Part shown: in pieces, positions 1 to 10,247 of the stretch | Layout: every line of letters begins with the position of its first letter | How positions within the stretch are numbered: the stretch's first letter is position 1 | Assembly (NCBI GenBank): GCA_031285345.1 | Contig: JAITWI010000055.1 | Location: 62,001-126,000, forward strand | Source of the DNA: Alistipes sp. | GTDB taxonomy: Bacteria > Bacteroidota > Bacteroidia > Bacteroidales > Rikenellaceae | DNA: 64,000 nucleotides | Direction: 5' to 3' | Translations under genes and position numbers: made by a program | Notes under the pieces: generated by a model | What the model saw: only the letters and a program-made list of their open reading frames with translations | The model's database searches: none | Told to the model about the DNA's origin: nothing

Positions 1-385
1 CGCCACCGACTGCCCCGATCTTTTCCCTGCGCTGGCGGCGCTGGCGGCCTCTTGCGAGGGGGTTTCTACTATCGTCGGTACCCGGCGGCTCAGGCATAAG
101 GAGTGCGACCGGGCCGAAGCCATCCGCACCGAATACGGTCGCCTCGGCGTCGAGGTCGATATTTCCGAAGACGACGTGATGCGAATTACCGGCGGCGAAA
201 TACGGGGTGGTGTTTCGTCTTCGCGCAAAGCCATAGTCGTCGATAGCCACGGCGACCACCGCATGGCGATGTCGCTGGCGGTGGCGGCACTCGGAGCGGC
301 GGTGCCCGTGACTATCCTCGACGCGGAGTGCGTGTCGAAATCATACAGCGACTTTTGGACCGATTTCGACAGGATTAAGATATGA
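1..385 (+). CDS. aroA: 3-phosphoshikimate 1-carboxyvinyltransferase (EPSP synthase), C-terminal part, truncated by window edge
   Basis: Frame 2 open from window start; ALAASCEGVSTIVGTRRLRHKECDRAEAIRTEYGRLGVEV...DSHGDHRMAMSLAVAAL is typical of AroA; directly upstream of aroC. Confidence 0.93.
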   Translation, partial: ATDCPDLFPALAALAASCEGVSTIVGTRRLRHKECDRAEAIRTEYGRLGVEVDISEDDVMRITGGEIRGGVSSSRKAIVVDSHGDHRMAMSLAVAALGAAVPVTILDAECVSKSYSDFWTDFDRIKI

Positions 386-1395
386 ACCGTTTCGGACATA
401 ATTTCAGAGTAAGCCTCTTCGGCGAGTCTCACGGTGAGGCGGTCGGCGTTATCGTCGATGGGGTCGCGCCCGGCATCGAGTTGTCGGCTGCCGATTTCGA
501 AGTCGATCTGGCGCGGCGGCGCGGCGGCGGAACCTCTTCGGACGGTTCTGACGGAGGCGGGCTAACGGGCACAACCCCGCGCCGCGAGGCCGACGTTCCC
601 GAGATGGTTTCGGGGGTGTACGAAGGCCACACGACCGGCGCGCCGCTTGCGATAGTTTTTCGCAACTGCGATGTACGCTCCGGGGATTACACGATTTTTG
701 CCGATCATCCGCGCCCGTCGCACGCCGATCTGGTGGCGCGGCAAAAGTTCGGCGGCCACAACGACCCGCGCGGCGGCGGTCATTTTTCGGGTCGGCTGAC
801 GCTCTGCCTTGTGACGGCGGGGGTGGTGGCGAAAAAGGTACTCGCATCGCGTTATTCGGAGATTGAAATTGCCGCAGAAATAGTCGAGATCGGCGGCGGC
901 CGCGACAACACCGAATTCAACAGCATAATCGCCGCCGCCATGGCCGACACAGATTCGGTGGGCGGGGTGATAGAGTGCCGTGCCGCGGGAGTTCCGGCGG
1001 GTCTGGGCGAACCGTTTTTCGATTCGGTGGAGAGCGTGGCGGCCCATTTGCTGTTTTCGATTCCGGGGGTTAAGGGGGTGGAGTTCGGCAGCGGGTTCGC
1101 AGGCGCGGCATCGCGTGGGTCGCAAAACAACGACCCTATAATCGACGCCCAAGGCACTACCGCGACCAACAATTCGGGCGGCGTGGTCGGCGGCATTACG
1201 AACGGAGGCGAGATCGTGGTGCGCGTGGCCGTGAAACCCACCGCCAGCATCGCGCGTCCTCAACGAACCTTCAACTTAGCCACCTGGCGCGTCGAACCTC
1301 TATCGGTGGGTGGCCGCCACGACGCCTGCATAGCCCTGCGCGCGGCTGTGGTGGTCGAAGCGTGCATGGCCATCGCCCTTGCGGATTTGGTCTGA
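382..1395 (+). CDS. aroC: chorismate synthase
   Basis: GHNFRVSLFGESHGEAVGVIVDGVAPGIELS, RPSHADLVARQKFG, GGRHDACIALRAAVVVEACMAIALAD motifs; overlaps aroA by 4 nt. Confidence 0.97.
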   Translation: MNRFGHNFRVSLFGESHGEAVGVIVDGVAPGIELSAADFEVDLARRRGGGTSSDGSDGGGLTGTTPRREADVPEMVSGVYEGHTTGAPLAIVFRNCDVRSGDYTIFADHPRPSHADLVARQKFGGHNDPRGGGHFSGRLTLCLVTAGVVAKKVLASRYSEIEIAAEIVEIGGGRDNTEFNSIIAAAMADTDSVGGVIECRAAGVPAGLGEPFFDSVESVAAHLLFSIPGVKGVEFGSGFAGAASRGSQNNDPIIDAQGTTATNNSGGVVGGITNGGEIVVRVAVKPTASIARPQRTFNLATWRVEPLSVGGRHDACIALRAAVVVEACMAIALADLV

Positions 1396-1510
1396 GTCTT
1401 AACTCAATCCTCCGCCCCGAACATTCCCGACTCCGGCTCGACCCGAACCACCCTCTAAGAAGTATTTTTTCGTCAGAGTGGTGCAGATGACGCGCTGAAC
1501 GCAAATTGAG

Positions 1511-1546
1511 AAGGCGGGGATAGTACATAAAGTACAGCCCCGCCTT
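1511..1546. terminator. hairpin AAGGCGGGG...CCCCGCCTT (9-bp perfect stem) between convergent aroC and infB
   Basis: Perfect 9-bp inverted repeat with inner GTAC/GTAC; no clear U tract, so terminator role is uncertain. Confidence 0.5.
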
Positions 1547-1595
1547 CGAAATAAGTAAGCGCGGCAATGTGTGCCGCTATAATTTTACGCCCTTA

Positions 1596-1718
1596 TTTTG
1601 TGGTCAAAAGTGCGATTCTGCAACGCTGTCGAAGAAAATCGCGAGGGAGTTTACTCGTCGTAAATGACCGAGCGATTTTCGAGACGAAGGAAGCAGAATT
1701 GTGCTTTTCACCGCAAAA
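1596..1718 (+). repeat. Dispersed palindromic structured element, family 1, copy 1 (second copy inside uvrC)
   Basis: Outer stem TTTTGTGGTCAAAAGTGCGATTCTGC / GCAGAATTGTGCTTTTCACCGCAAAA with one C.C mismatch; apical hairpin GAAAATCGC-GAGGGAG-TTTAC-TCGTC-GTAAA-TGACCGA-GCGATTTTC; same architecture in 34734..34857 (minus). Confidence 0.85.
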
Positions 1719-4700
1719 TCAGCGCTTCACCTCAACCGACTCATACCCCTCGACAATATCGCCGATGTGAATGTCGTTGAAGTTGTCGATGTTCAGACCG
1801 CACTCCATGCCCGTGCCCACCTCCTTGGCGTCGTCCTTGAATCGCTTGAGCGAGCCCAGGCGGCCGGTGTGGACCACGATGCCGTCGTGAATGACGCGGA
1901 TGTGGGTGTTGCGGGTGATCTTGCCCTCGCGCACGATACAGCCCGCGATGGTACCCACTTTCGATATCTTGAACGTTTCCAAAACCTCGACCGAGCAGAC
2001 TATCTCCTCCTTCATCACCGGCTCCAACATGCCCTCGATAGCATCCTTGATGTCGTTGATGGCGTCGTAGATGATTGAGTACAAGCGTATTTCGATCTCC
2101 TCCTTTTCGGCCAGCTTGCGCGCCGACTGCGACGGACGCACCTGGAAACCGACGATGATGGCGTTCGAGGCGGCGGCCAGCAGCACGTCCGACTCCGAAA
2201 TTTGCCCCACCGCCTTGTGGATCACGTTCACCTGAACCTCCTCTTTCGACAGCTTGACCAACGAGTCGGTCATGGCCTCGATAGAGCCGTCCACGTCGCC
2301 CTTGACGATAATGTTGAGTTCCTTGAACGAACCGATGGCTATGCGGCGGCCGATCTCGTCGAGCGTGACGTGCTTCTGGGTTCTGAGACCCTGGGCGCGC
2401 TGCAACTGCTCGCGTTTGTTGGCCAACGTGCGGGCGCTCTTGTCGTCGTCCATCACGTTGAAGGTGTCGCCCGCCTGCGGAGCGCCGTTCAGACCCAACA
2501 CCAAAACCGGAGTCGAAGGCCCGGCGGCTTCCACCTTTTGGCCGTGTTCGTTGTACATAGCTTTCACGCGGCCGGTATTGGTTCCAGCCAACAGCACGTC
2601 GCCGATGCGTAGCGTCCCGTTTTCGACCAGCACGGTGGAGACATAGCCGCGCCCCTTATCGAGGGTCGACTCTATCACCGCGCCGCTCGCCTTACGGTTG
2701 GGGTTGGCCTTAAGGTCGAGTATCTCGGCTTCGAGCAGAACTTTTTCCAGCAGTTTGTCGAGGTTCAAGCCCGCCTTGGCCGACACGTCCTGACTCTGGT
2801 ATTTGCCGCCCCAGTCCTCCACCAGATAGTTCATCTGAGCCAACTGCTCTTTGATGCGTTCCGGATCGGCCGAAGGTTTGTCTATCTTGTTGATGGCGAA
2901 CACCATCGGCACACCCGCCGCGACGGCGTGGTTGATAGCCTCGATGGTCTGGGGCATCACGCTGTCGTCCGCCGCGACGATTATGATCGCCACGTCGGTT
3001 ATCTTGGCACCGCGGGCACGCATAGCCGTGAAGGCTTCGTGACCGGGAGTATCCAAAAACGTGATCTTCTGTCCGTTGAGTTCCACACTGTACGCCCCGA
3101 TGTGCTGGGTGATGCCGCCGGCCTCGCCCTCGATGACGTTGGCCTTGCGGATGTTGTCCAGCAGCGAGGTTTTACCGTGGTCGACGTGTCCCATGACCGT
3201 CACGATGGGCGGACGGGGGGTGAGGTCTTCCGGACGGTCGGCCTCTTCCGAGTCGTCGATATGCTCCTGAATCTCGGCGCTTACAAATTCGACCTTGTAG
3301 CCGAACTCCTCGGCGACTATCACCAAAGCCTCGGCGTCGAGACGCTGGTTGATCGACACCATCAGACCCAGATTCATGCACGCCATGATGACGTCGGTCA
3401 CCGAGGCGTTCATCATGGTTGCGAGTTCCGATACGGTCACAAACTCGGTGACTTGCAGCGTCGTCGAAGCCATTTCGTCGCGCTCCATTTCGTCGGCCGC
3501 TCGGGTCGCCGCCAAATCGCGCTTGTCCTTGCGATACTTGGCACCCTTGCCCTTGGTGCCTTTGGCGGTGAGGCGAGCCAGCGTCTCCTTAACCTGCTTC
3601 TGCACCTCCTCGTCGTTCACCTCGGTGCGCACGACCGGCTTTGCGAACAGACCCTTCTTGCCCTTGCCCGCGTCTTTCTTAGGACCGCCGGGGCCACCCG
3701 GGCCTCTGCCTCCGGGACCGCCCTGACCGGGACCGCCCGGTCCTTTGCCGAACGCGCCGCCTTGGCCGCCCTTTCCGAACGTGCCCCTGCTACCCGAGCC
3801 CTGCGTTTGGCCGCCGGGTTGCGGTTTGGTCACATCGACCTTGTCTTTGGTTATGCGTTTGCGTTTCCCTCTGCGGTCGCCCCTGCCGGGGTCGGACGGA
3901 AGCGTCGAAACGTCGATCTTGCCCAACACCACCGGGCCGTTGAGCTTACCCTCGTCCTCGGCGCGGAACACGTTGGTCGTGCTCTCGGCCACCCGCTCGT
4001 CGTAGGTTTTGGTCTGCACCACCACCGGTTCGACAGGCTTGGGTGCGGGCACGGGTCTCTGCGGCGCCACGGCGGCTCTCTGCTGCTGGGTCGGGCGAGG
4101 CTGTTGCTGCGATTGTCCCGACCTGTCGCCCTGTCTGCCACCACCTTCGCCGCCTTGCCTGCGGCCATCGGCGGATCTTTGGTTCGAGGTCGGTTTTTTT
4201 GTCGTCGAAAGGTCTATGCGACCCAAAACTTTGGGCCCCGCGGACTCCTCCGGCGCGACATTAGCCTGAGTCGGCGGCTCGGGTGCGGGCGCTTCCGTTG
4301 CGGGCTTCTGAGCCGGTTCGGGTTCGGCCTTCTGAACAGACGCAGGCGCGACATGTGCTGGCGCCTCGACCGGAACGGCCACTGGAACGGGTGCCGGAGC
4401 GGGAGCCTTGACGGGTTCGGGTGTCGGAGCGGGAACGGGTGCGGGAGCGGGTGTTGCCACGACAGGGGGTGGAGGCCCCGCCGCCGTTTTGGACTTGATC
4501 ACCACCTCGTCCCTGAAGTCGCTCTCCCCCCGTGCGCTCTCGCGCTTATCGCCCAGCGATATGCTCTCTCCTTTGAGTCCGCCCAGCCTTTCGCGGATGA
4601 TCTGCGACGAGCCGGTCGGACGCCCCGCCCCGAACTCCTTCTCGATCACCTCATAGACCTGCGGGCTGATGGATGTGTTGGGCGAATTCTCGATCGTGAT

Positions 4701-4790
4701 CCCCTTGCGCGAAAGCGCGTCGGTGATCGTCGAAAGGCCCACGCCGAACTCCTTGGCCGCCTGCAAAAGTCGTATTTTCTTCTCTATCAT
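1719..4790 (-). CDS. infB: translation initiation factor IF-2
   Basis: [39 protein letters not shown]; Pro/Ala- and Gly-rich N-terminal region; start [21 protein letters not shown] track start at 5351 is an over-extension into nusA. Confidence 0.96.
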   Translation of the reverse strand: MIEKKIRLLQAAKEFGVGLSTITDALSRKGITIENSPNTSISPQVYEVIEKEFGAGRPTGSSQIIRERLGGLKGESISLGDKRESARGESDFRDEVVIKSKTAAGPPPPVVATPAPAPVPAPTPEPVKAPAPAPVPVAVPVEAPAHVAPASVQKAEPEPAQKPATEAPAPEPPTQANVAPEESAGPKVLGRIDLSTTKKPTSNQRSADGRRQGGEGGGRQGDRSGQSQQQPRPTQQQRAAVAPQRPVPAPKPVEPVVVQTKTYDERVAESTTNVFRAEDEGKLNGPVVLGKIDVSTLPSDPGRGDRRGKRKRITKDKVDVTKPQPGGQTQGSGSRGTFGKGGQGGAFGKGPGGPGQGGPGGRGPGGPGGPKKDAGKGKKGLFAKPVVRTEVNDEEVQKQVKETLARLTAKGTKGKGAKYRKDKRDLAATRAADEMERDEMASTTLQVTEFVTVSELATMMNASVTDVIMACMNLGLMVSINQRLDAEALVIVAEEFGYKVEFVSAEIQEHIDDSEEADRPEDLTPRPPIVTVMGHVDHGKTSLLDNIRKANVIEGEAGGITQHIGAYSVELNGQKITFLDTPGHEAFTAMRARGAKITDVAIIIVAADDSVMPQTIEAINHAVAAGVPMVFAINKIDKPSADPERIKEQLAQMNYLVEDWGGKYQSQDVSAKAGLNLDKLLEKVLLEAEILDLKANPNRKASGAVIESTLDKGRGYVSTVLVENGTLRIGDVLLAGTNTGRVKAMYNEHGQKVEAAGPSTPVLVLGLNGAPQAGDTFNVMDDDKSARTLANKREQLQRAQGLRTQKHVTLDEIGRRIAIGSFKELNIIVKGDVDGSIEAMTDSLVKLSKEEVQVNVIHKAVGQISESDVLLAAASNAIIVGFQVRPSQSARKLAEKEEIEIRLYSIIYDAINDIKDAIEGMLEPVMKEEIVCSVEVLETFKISKVGTIAGCIVREGKITRNTHIRVIHDGIVVHTGRLGSLKRFKDDAKEVGTGMECGLNIDNFNDIHIGDIVEGYESVEVKR

Positions 4791-4879
4791 TGTCTGTTGC
4801 TTTTTTTCTATAAAACCCCTCTCCTCCCGATCCTTTGTTTGCCCCGTTTCCCGCCTTCGGCGAATGGGGCGCCAGGCGC

Positions 4880-6109
4880 CTACTCGAACTCCGACTTGAG
4901 GATATCCATCACCTCTTTGATGGTCTCCTCTTCGAGGTCGGTGCGGGCGGCGAGGCCTTCGACGGTGTTCTCCAACACTCTCTTTGCCGTGTCGCAGCCG
5001 ACGCTCTTGAGGGCGTCGATGATCCACTGTTCGATCTCGTCCGAGAATTCGTCCAGATTGACGTCCTCCTCCTCTATCTCGCGGTACACGTCGATGTCGT
5101 AGCCCGTCAGCATGCTCGCCAGACGGATATTCAAGCCGCCCTTGCCGATCGCCAGCGACACCTCGTTTGGCTTGAGGTACACCGCCGCCGTCTTGCGCTC
5201 CTCGTCCAACACGATGTTGGATATTCTGGCGGGGTTGAGCGCCCGCTGGATGAATAGCGTGGTATTGGTGGTGTAGTTCACCACGTCGATGTTTTCGTTC
5301 TTGAGCTCCTTGACGATCGAGTAGATGCGCGAGCCCTTCATCCCGACGCACGCGCCCACCGGGTCGATGCGGTCGTCGTAAGATTCCACCGCCACCTTCG
5401 CGCGTTCGCCCGGGATGCGCGCGATCTTTTTGATGGTGATAAGGCCGTCGAAAATCTCGGGCACCTCCAACTCGAACAACCTTTCGAGAAACTCGTTGGC
5501 CGTACGGCTCAGCACGATGCGCGGCGAGTTGTTGACCATCTCCACCTTGCTGACGATGGCCCGCACCGTTTCGCCCTTGCGGAAGAAGTCGCCGGGGATC
5601 TGTTCGGTCTTGGGAATCACAAGTTCGTTATCCTCGTCGTCGAACACAACCGTCTCCTTTTTCCACACCTGATACACCTCGGCGTTGATTATGTCGCCCA
5701 CCTTCTCCTTGTACTTCTCATACAGCGCGGCCTTTTCGAGGTCGAGGATGCGCGAGGCGAGGTTTTGACGCAGCGACAGCACCGACCGGCGGCCGAACTG
5801 CGACAGTTTCATCTCGTCGGCGATCTCTTCGCCCACCTCGTAGCTCTCATCTATCTTCTGCGCGTCCGTCAGCGAGATTTGCTGCTGCTCATTCTCCACC
5901 TCGCCGTCGGCCACGATCACGCGATTGCGCCATATCTCAAGGTCGCCCTTGTCGGCGTTGATGATGATGTCGAAGTTGCTGTCGTCCTCGTAGGTCTTCT
6001 GCAACATGTGGCGGAATACATCCTCCAGCACGCCGATCATGGTGCTTTTGTCGATATTTTTAAGCTCTTTGAACTCCGCAAAGTTGCTTATCAGGTTCAG
6101 TGTATCCAT
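4880..6109 (-). CDS. nusA: transcription termination/antitermination protein NusA
   Basis: S1/KH-type sequence [49 protein letters not shown]; rimP-nusA-infB order. Confidence 0.96.
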   Translation of the reverse strand: MDTLNLISNFAEFKELKNIDKSTMIGVLEDVFRHMLQKTYEDDSNFDIIINADKGDLEIWRNRVIVADGEVENEQQQISLTDAQKIDESYEVGEEIADEMKLSQFGRRSVLSLRQNLASRILDLEKAALYEKYKEKVGDIINAEVYQVWKKETVVFDDEDNELVIPKTEQIPGDFFRKGETVRAIVSKVEMVNNSPRIVLSRTANEFLERLFELEVPEIFDGLITIKKIARIPGERAKVAVESYDDRIDPVGACVGMKGSRIYSIVKELKNENIDVVNYTTNTTLFIQRALNPARISNIVLDEERKTAAVYLKPNEVSLAIGKGGLNIRLASMLTGYDIDVYREIEEEDVNLDEFSDEIEQWIIDALKSVGCDTAKRVLENTVEGLAARTDLEEETIKEVMDILKSEFE

Positions 6110-6110
6110 A

Positions 6111-6659
6111 TCACTTGAAATCTATATGTTCCGTTGTCGTTTTTATTTCGGCCAAGGGGAAAGTTTTCGTCACTTTCACGAGTTCCGGCCGCTTTTTGCC
6201 CTCTGTTTTCTGTTTCTCTTCGTACGAGAGCGCTATGCTTGCGGTTTCGAGGTCTTTTTCTATGCCGGCGCTTCCCGTTTCGTTTTTCGCAGGCGCTCCC
6301 TGTTCGAACCCGTCGAGCGCGGCGACTATTTTCACGCCGCTTTTGAGCACTACCTCGACACTCCGGCCGACAAGCTTGCCGTACTGGCGCGCGACCTTGA
6401 GCGGTTGCCCGATACCAGCCGACGACACCGTGAGCGAAAAATCGTCCGTGTCGCGGTCGAATCGCGCCTCGACAGCCTTGGCGAGCCTCACGCAATCGTC
6501 CACCGTCACCCCTTTGGGACGGTCGTTTTCGTCGCGTGCGTCGCTGTCGACAAACACCTCGAACTCGTCCGCACCCGAAGCCTTCACCTCGACCAGAAAC
6601 AGGCCACCTTCGCCCATCTCTTCGCTGACGGCCGCTATAATCTGCTGAATATCAATCAT
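6111..6659 (-). CDS. rimP: ribosome maturation factor RimP
   Basis: GLFLVEVKASGADEFEVFVDSD..GVTVDDCVRLAKAVEARFDRDTDDFSLTVSSAGIGQPLKVARQY; upstream of nusA. Confidence 0.93.
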   Translation of the reverse strand: MIDIQQIIAAVSEEMGEGGLFLVEVKASGADEFEVFVDSDARDENDRPKGVTVDDCVRLAKAVEARFDRDTDDFSLTVSSAGIGQPLKVARQYGKLVGRSVEVVLKSGVKIVAALDGFEQGAPAKNETGSAGIEKDLETASIALSYEEKQKTEGKKRPELVKVTKTFPLAEIKTTTEHIDFK

Positions 6660-6671
6660 ATTCTAAAAAAC

Positions 6672-6691
6672 GAGGGGACTTCCGTCCCCTC
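6672..6691 (-). terminator. rho-independent terminator downstream of recJ
   Basis: GAGGGGAC-GGAA-GTCCCCTC followed by GTTTTTT on minus strand. Confidence 0.8.
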
Positions 6692-6747
6692 AATCACACC
6701 ACAAAGGTATTATAATTATTTGAAAATAAAAACTTTCGCCCGATTAA

Positions 6748-8499
6748 TCACATAGCCGGCTTGATATCCTTGACCCTCAGTTGGGGGGTGACGTTGCCTC
6801 GAAAATGGTTTTCGACCACCGTGTAGCAGACATCCACCTGGCGACCGCTGCGCACCCACTCGTAGTGCCCCGGCTGCTGAAACGCTATGGCGGGGATCGA
6901 CGTGTTGGGCTTTTCCCTCTGCACGAGGTCCGCCTTGAGGTGTTCGCGCTCGGCCCCCACGAGTTTGGCGTCGCCCCTGTTCGAAACCCCGTAGGTGACG
7001 AACACCGGAGCCACGTTGCCCGGGCCAAACGGTTGAAAGCGCAGCAGGTCGCGACGGAACTCGGGAGTGATGTCGCTGAACAGCAACTTCGAGTCGATCT
7101 CCACCATCGGGGTCAGCAGGGCGTCGGTGATGTTCTCCTCGACATAGGCGTTGAACCGGCGGGTGAACTCCTCCACGTTTTCGGGCTTCATGGTCAGACC
7201 CGCGGCGTAGAGGTGGCCGCCGAAGTTCTCCAAAATATCGGCGCACGACTCCACCGCGCCGTAGAGGTCGAATCCTGGGACGCTTCGGGCCGAACCGGTG
7301 GCGAATCCGTTGCTCATCGTCAACACCACCGTGGGGCGGTAGTAGGTTTCGATAAGGCGCGAAGCCACTATGCCCACTATCCCCTTCATCCACTTGGGGT
7401 TGTATATCACCGTGCTCTTGAGGCGCTTCATAGCCGGATTGCTCTCGATAAAGTCGTGCGCCTCCTGGGTGACGGTGCGGTCTATCGACTTGCGGTCGGT
7501 GTTGGCCTCGTCTATCTGGGCGCCGAACAGCCCCGCCGCGTCGGCGTCGCGCTCGATCATAAGGTTGACCGCCGCATGGCCCCCCGAGAACTCGTCGCCC
7601 TCGCCCATGCGCATCCTGCCGGCGGCGTTGATCCTCGGGCCGATCTTGAATACGATGTCGTCGATCGAGATGCGGTGACCCTCCAGTCCGCAGATGTTGA
7701 TTATCGACGCAAGGCCCTTGTTAGGATTGTTGTTGAGCCGCTCAAGTCCATAGTAGGCCAAAATGCGGTTTTCGCCCGTTACCGGCACGATGTCCGACGC
7801 GATCGAGATGACCACCAGATCCAGCAGCCTCTCGATCTCCGAAAACGCTATCCCGTGGCGCTGACAGTAGGCCTGAGCTATTTTGAAGCCCACCCCGCAG
7901 CCCGACAGCTCCTCGAACGGATAGCGGCAGTCGGGACGCTTGGGGTCGAGCACCGCCACCGCGTCGGGCAACTCGCTCCCCGCCAAATGGTGGTCGGTGA
8001 CGATAAAGTCGATCCCCTGCTCCCTGGCGTAGGCCACCTTTTCGACCGCCTTGATGCCGCAGTCGAGCGTAATCACCAGCGTGACCCCGTGGGCCGCCGC
8101 GTAGTCTATCCCTCGCTTGGAGATTCCGTAGCCCTCCTTGTAGCGGTCGGGGATGTAGAACATCAGATTTTCGTGCCCCAGCCGGCGCAGAAAACTGTAC
8201 ATCAACGCCACGGCGCTCGTGCCGTCCACATCGTAGTCGCCCCAGATCATAATCTGCTCCCTGCCCTCCACCGCCTTCGAGATACGGTCGATCGCCTTGT
8301 CCATGTCCTTGAGCAGGAACGGGTCGTGGAGGTCTTCGAGCGACGGATTGAAAAAGCCCTTCGCCTCCTCGGGTGTGGTAACGCCGCGTTGGACAAGCAG
8401 GTTCGCAAGAACGGGCGACAGGCCCAGCGCGGCGGATAGATCCTCCACGCGAGCCGGATCACCCTGATCGAGGATAACCCATGGTTTTTCTATTGGCAT
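6748..8499 (-). CDS. recJ: single-stranded-DNA-specific exonuclease RecJ
   Basis: WGDYDVDGTSAVALMYSFLR, VITLDCGIKA, FIVTDHHLAG, GPRINAAGRM; DHH family. Confidence 0.95.
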   Translation of the reverse strand: MPIEKPWVILDQGDPARVEDLSAALGLSPVLANLLVQRGVTTPEEAKGFFNPSLEDLHDPFLLKDMDKAIDRISKAVEGREQIMIWGDYDVDGTSAVALMYSFLRRLGHENLMFYIPDRYKEGYGISKRGIDYAAAHGVTLVITLDCGIKAVEKVAYAREQGIDFIVTDHHLAGSELPDAVAVLDPKRPDCRYPFEELSGCGVGFKIAQAYCQRHGIAFSEIERLLDLVVISIASDIVPVTGENRILAYYGLERLNNNPNKGLASIINICGLEGHRISIDDIVFKIGPRINAAGRMRMGEGDEFSGGHAAVNLMIERDADAAGLFGAQIDEANTDRKSIDRTVTQEAHDFIESNPAMKRLKSTVIYNPKWMKGIVGIVASRLIETYYRPTVVLTMSNGFATGSARSVPGFDLYGAVESCADILENFGGHLYAAGLTMKPENVEEFTRRFNAYVEENITDALLTPMVEIDSKLLFSDITPEFRRDLLRFQPFGPGNVAPVFVTYGVSNRGDAKLVGAEREHLKADLVQREKPNTSIPAIAFQQPGHYEWVRSGRQVDVCYTVVENHFRGNVTPQLRVKDIKPAM

Positions 8500-8530
8500 T
8501 CTTTATATATTTTATGTTTTTTTTCATAAA

Positions 8531-9244
8531 CTATCGGTATGTCGCACCCAGATTCTCCGCCAGACGGGCGGCGAGAAGTTTTTTGACGCGCTCCATCGAC
8601 TGTTTGCGCCCCACCTCGAAACATATCGAGGTGACGCTGCCGCCGGCCATACCGCAGGGATTGATCAGACGGAACCATTCGAGGTCGGTCGACACGTTGA
8701 GCGCCAGCCCGTGCATCGTCACGTATTGAGAACTGCGCACCCCGATGGCGCATATCTTGCGCTCGCAGCAGTCGTCGACCACCCACACGCCCGTTCTGCC
8801 CTCGACGCGCGTCGCCTCTATGCCGAACTCCGCCAGGGTCTCGATCACGCTGCGTTCCAGCACGTCCACATAATCCCGCAGGCCCATCCCGAGTTTTTCC
8901 AAATCGACGATCGGGTAGCACACCAACTGGCCGGGGCCGTGATAGGTGATATCGCCGCCGCGATCGGTGCGGTGAAACTCGGCTCCGCGGTCGCGCAAAA
9001 ACCGTTCGCTAACCAACAGGTTCTCGACTCGCCCGCTTTTACCCATCGTGTAGACATGCGGATGCTCGCACATGACGATCGTACCCGCTTCTTTTACGGC
9101 ACCGTCGCCGTTCCCATTAGCGTCCGCGCCTGCTTTCGCGTCTTTTTTTGTCGCGACAAGGGCGTCGAACAGCTCTTTCTGTCGGGCGAGAGCTTCGGTG
9201 TACGGGATTATCCCCCAATCGACTAATTCCGCACGGGGCTTCAT
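8531..9244 (-). CDS. lipB: octanoyltransferase LipB
   Basis: VMCEHPHVYTMGKSGRVENLL, DRGGDITYHGPGQLVCYPIVDL, ICAIGVRSSQYVTMHGLALNVSTDL; carries an Ala/Gly/Asp-rich loop (KDAKAGADANGNGDGAVKEAG). Confidence 0.94.
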   Translation of the reverse strand: MKPRAELVDWGIIPYTEALARQKELFDALVATKKDAKAGADANGNGDGAVKEAGTIVMCEHPHVYTMGKSGRVENLLVSERFLRDRGAEFHRTDRGGDITYHGPGQLVCYPIVDLEKLGMGLRDYVDVLERSVIETLAEFGIEATRVEGRTGVWVVDDCCERKICAIGVRSSQYVTMHGLALNVSTDLEWFRLINPCGMAGGSVTSICFEVGRKQSMERVKKLLAARLAENLGATYR

Positions 9245-10152
9245 CGCGACTCGTTTTTAATGTTTACGGAGCTCTGCCCCGCTATGTTCGCCAACGCCTG
9301 CTCGGCCAGGTACGACGAGCGCACCATCGGCCCGCTGGCCACGTGCGCGAATCCGCGGACGAGCGCCTCTGTTCGGTAAAATTCAAACGTCTCGGGAGTC
9401 ACATACTCCGCCACCTCGACGTGGGTGCGGGTGGGGCGCAGATATTGCCCCAAGGTAACGATGCTCGCGCCGGCTTCGCGCAGATCGTCCAGCGCCCGCA
9501 AAACCTCGTCCCGCGTCTCGCCCAGCCCCACCATTATGCCGCTCTTGGCCACGGCACCCTGCAACGCGATGTGGCGCAACACGCCGAGGCTGGTGCGATA
9601 CGACGCCCGCGAGCGCACAAGCGGAGTGAGTCTCTCCACCGTCTCGATGTTGTGGCCCGTGATGTCGGGACGGGCGGCGAGCACGGTGTTCAACCGCTCC
9701 TCGTCGCCCCCGAAGTCGGGAATGAGCACCTCGATGGTGGTGTGGGGATTTTGTGCGCGCACGGCCTCGATGACCCGGGCCCAATGCGCGGCGCCCCCGT
9801 CGGCAAGGTCGTCCCTTGTTACGGAGGTGATAACGGCGTGGCGCAACTCCATCAGGGCGATGGAACGCGCGACCCTTTCGGGCTCGCCGGCGTCGATAGG
9901 TAAAGGTCGGCCGGTGGCTGTGGCGCAAAAACGGCATCCGCGCGTACAAACGTCGCCCAGCACCATGAAGGTGGCTGTTTTTCTGCTCCAGCATTCAGCT
10001 TTATTGGGACATTTGCCACTGTCGCATATCGTGTGCAGTTTGTGCTGCTGGACGATCTGCGCAACAGAGGCGAACTCCTTGTCGCTGTGTAACTTAATCT
10101 TTAGCCAATCCGGTTTTTGTTTAACATTTACCCTGTCATAATGATCAGGCAT
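9241..10152 (-). CDS. lipA: lipoyl synthase
   Basis: CDSGKCPNKAECWSRKTATFMVLGDVCTRGCRFCATATGRP; overlaps lipB by 4 nt; start chosen at MPDHYDRVNVKQKPDWLK. Confidence 0.95.
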   Translation of the reverse strand: MPDHYDRVNVKQKPDWLKIKLHSDKEFASVAQIVQQHKLHTICDSGKCPNKAECWSRKTATFMVLGDVCTRGCRFCATATGRPLPIDAGEPERVARSIALMELRHAVITSVTRDDLADGGAAHWARVIEAVRAQNPHTTIEVLIPDFGGDEERLNTVLAARPDITGHNIETVERLTPLVRSRASYRTSLGVLRHIALQGAVAKSGIMVGLGETRDEVLRALDDLREAGASIVTLGQYLRPTRTHVEVAEYVTPETFEFYRTEALVRGFAHVASGPMVRSSYLAEQALANIAGQSSVNIKNESR

Positions 10153-10197
10153 ATGTTTTTTGTTTATTTTTCCAATTGGTGCAAAGATATACAAAAA

Positions 10198-10236
10198 AAC
10201 AGAACCGGGCACGATACCGGGTCCTGTTTTTTTATT
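10198..10236 (-). terminator. hairpin terminator between small ORF and lipA
   Basis: AACAGGACCCGGT...ACCCGGTTCTGTT-type imperfect stem with flanking poly-T/poly-A. Confidence 0.65.
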
Positions 10237-10247
10237 ACGATAGTCTT

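Noticed and set aside
40-62. GGCGGCCTCTTGCGAGGGGG in aroA resembles the right end of the family-2 repeat
   Set aside because: Encodes the conserved AroA ASCEG motif and lacks the left block; likely coincidence.
1271-1567. 98-aa minus ORF between aroC and infB
   Set aside because: Covers the aroC 3' end and hairpin-rich intergenic DNA; looks like spurious translation of repeat sequence.
2928-5102. 724-aa + strand ORF antisense to infB/nusA
   Set aside because: Mirror-strand open frame caused by high GC codon usage; no recognisable protein features. The same applies to long antisense ORFs over recJ, pckA, der, S46 peptidase and the S9 peptidase.
4791-5351. ORF track extends infB upstream to 5351 (1210 aa)
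   Set aside because: The extra N-terminal part overlaps nusA out of frame and is Arg/Gly/His-rich read-through; the real start is [16 protein letters not shown] at 4790.
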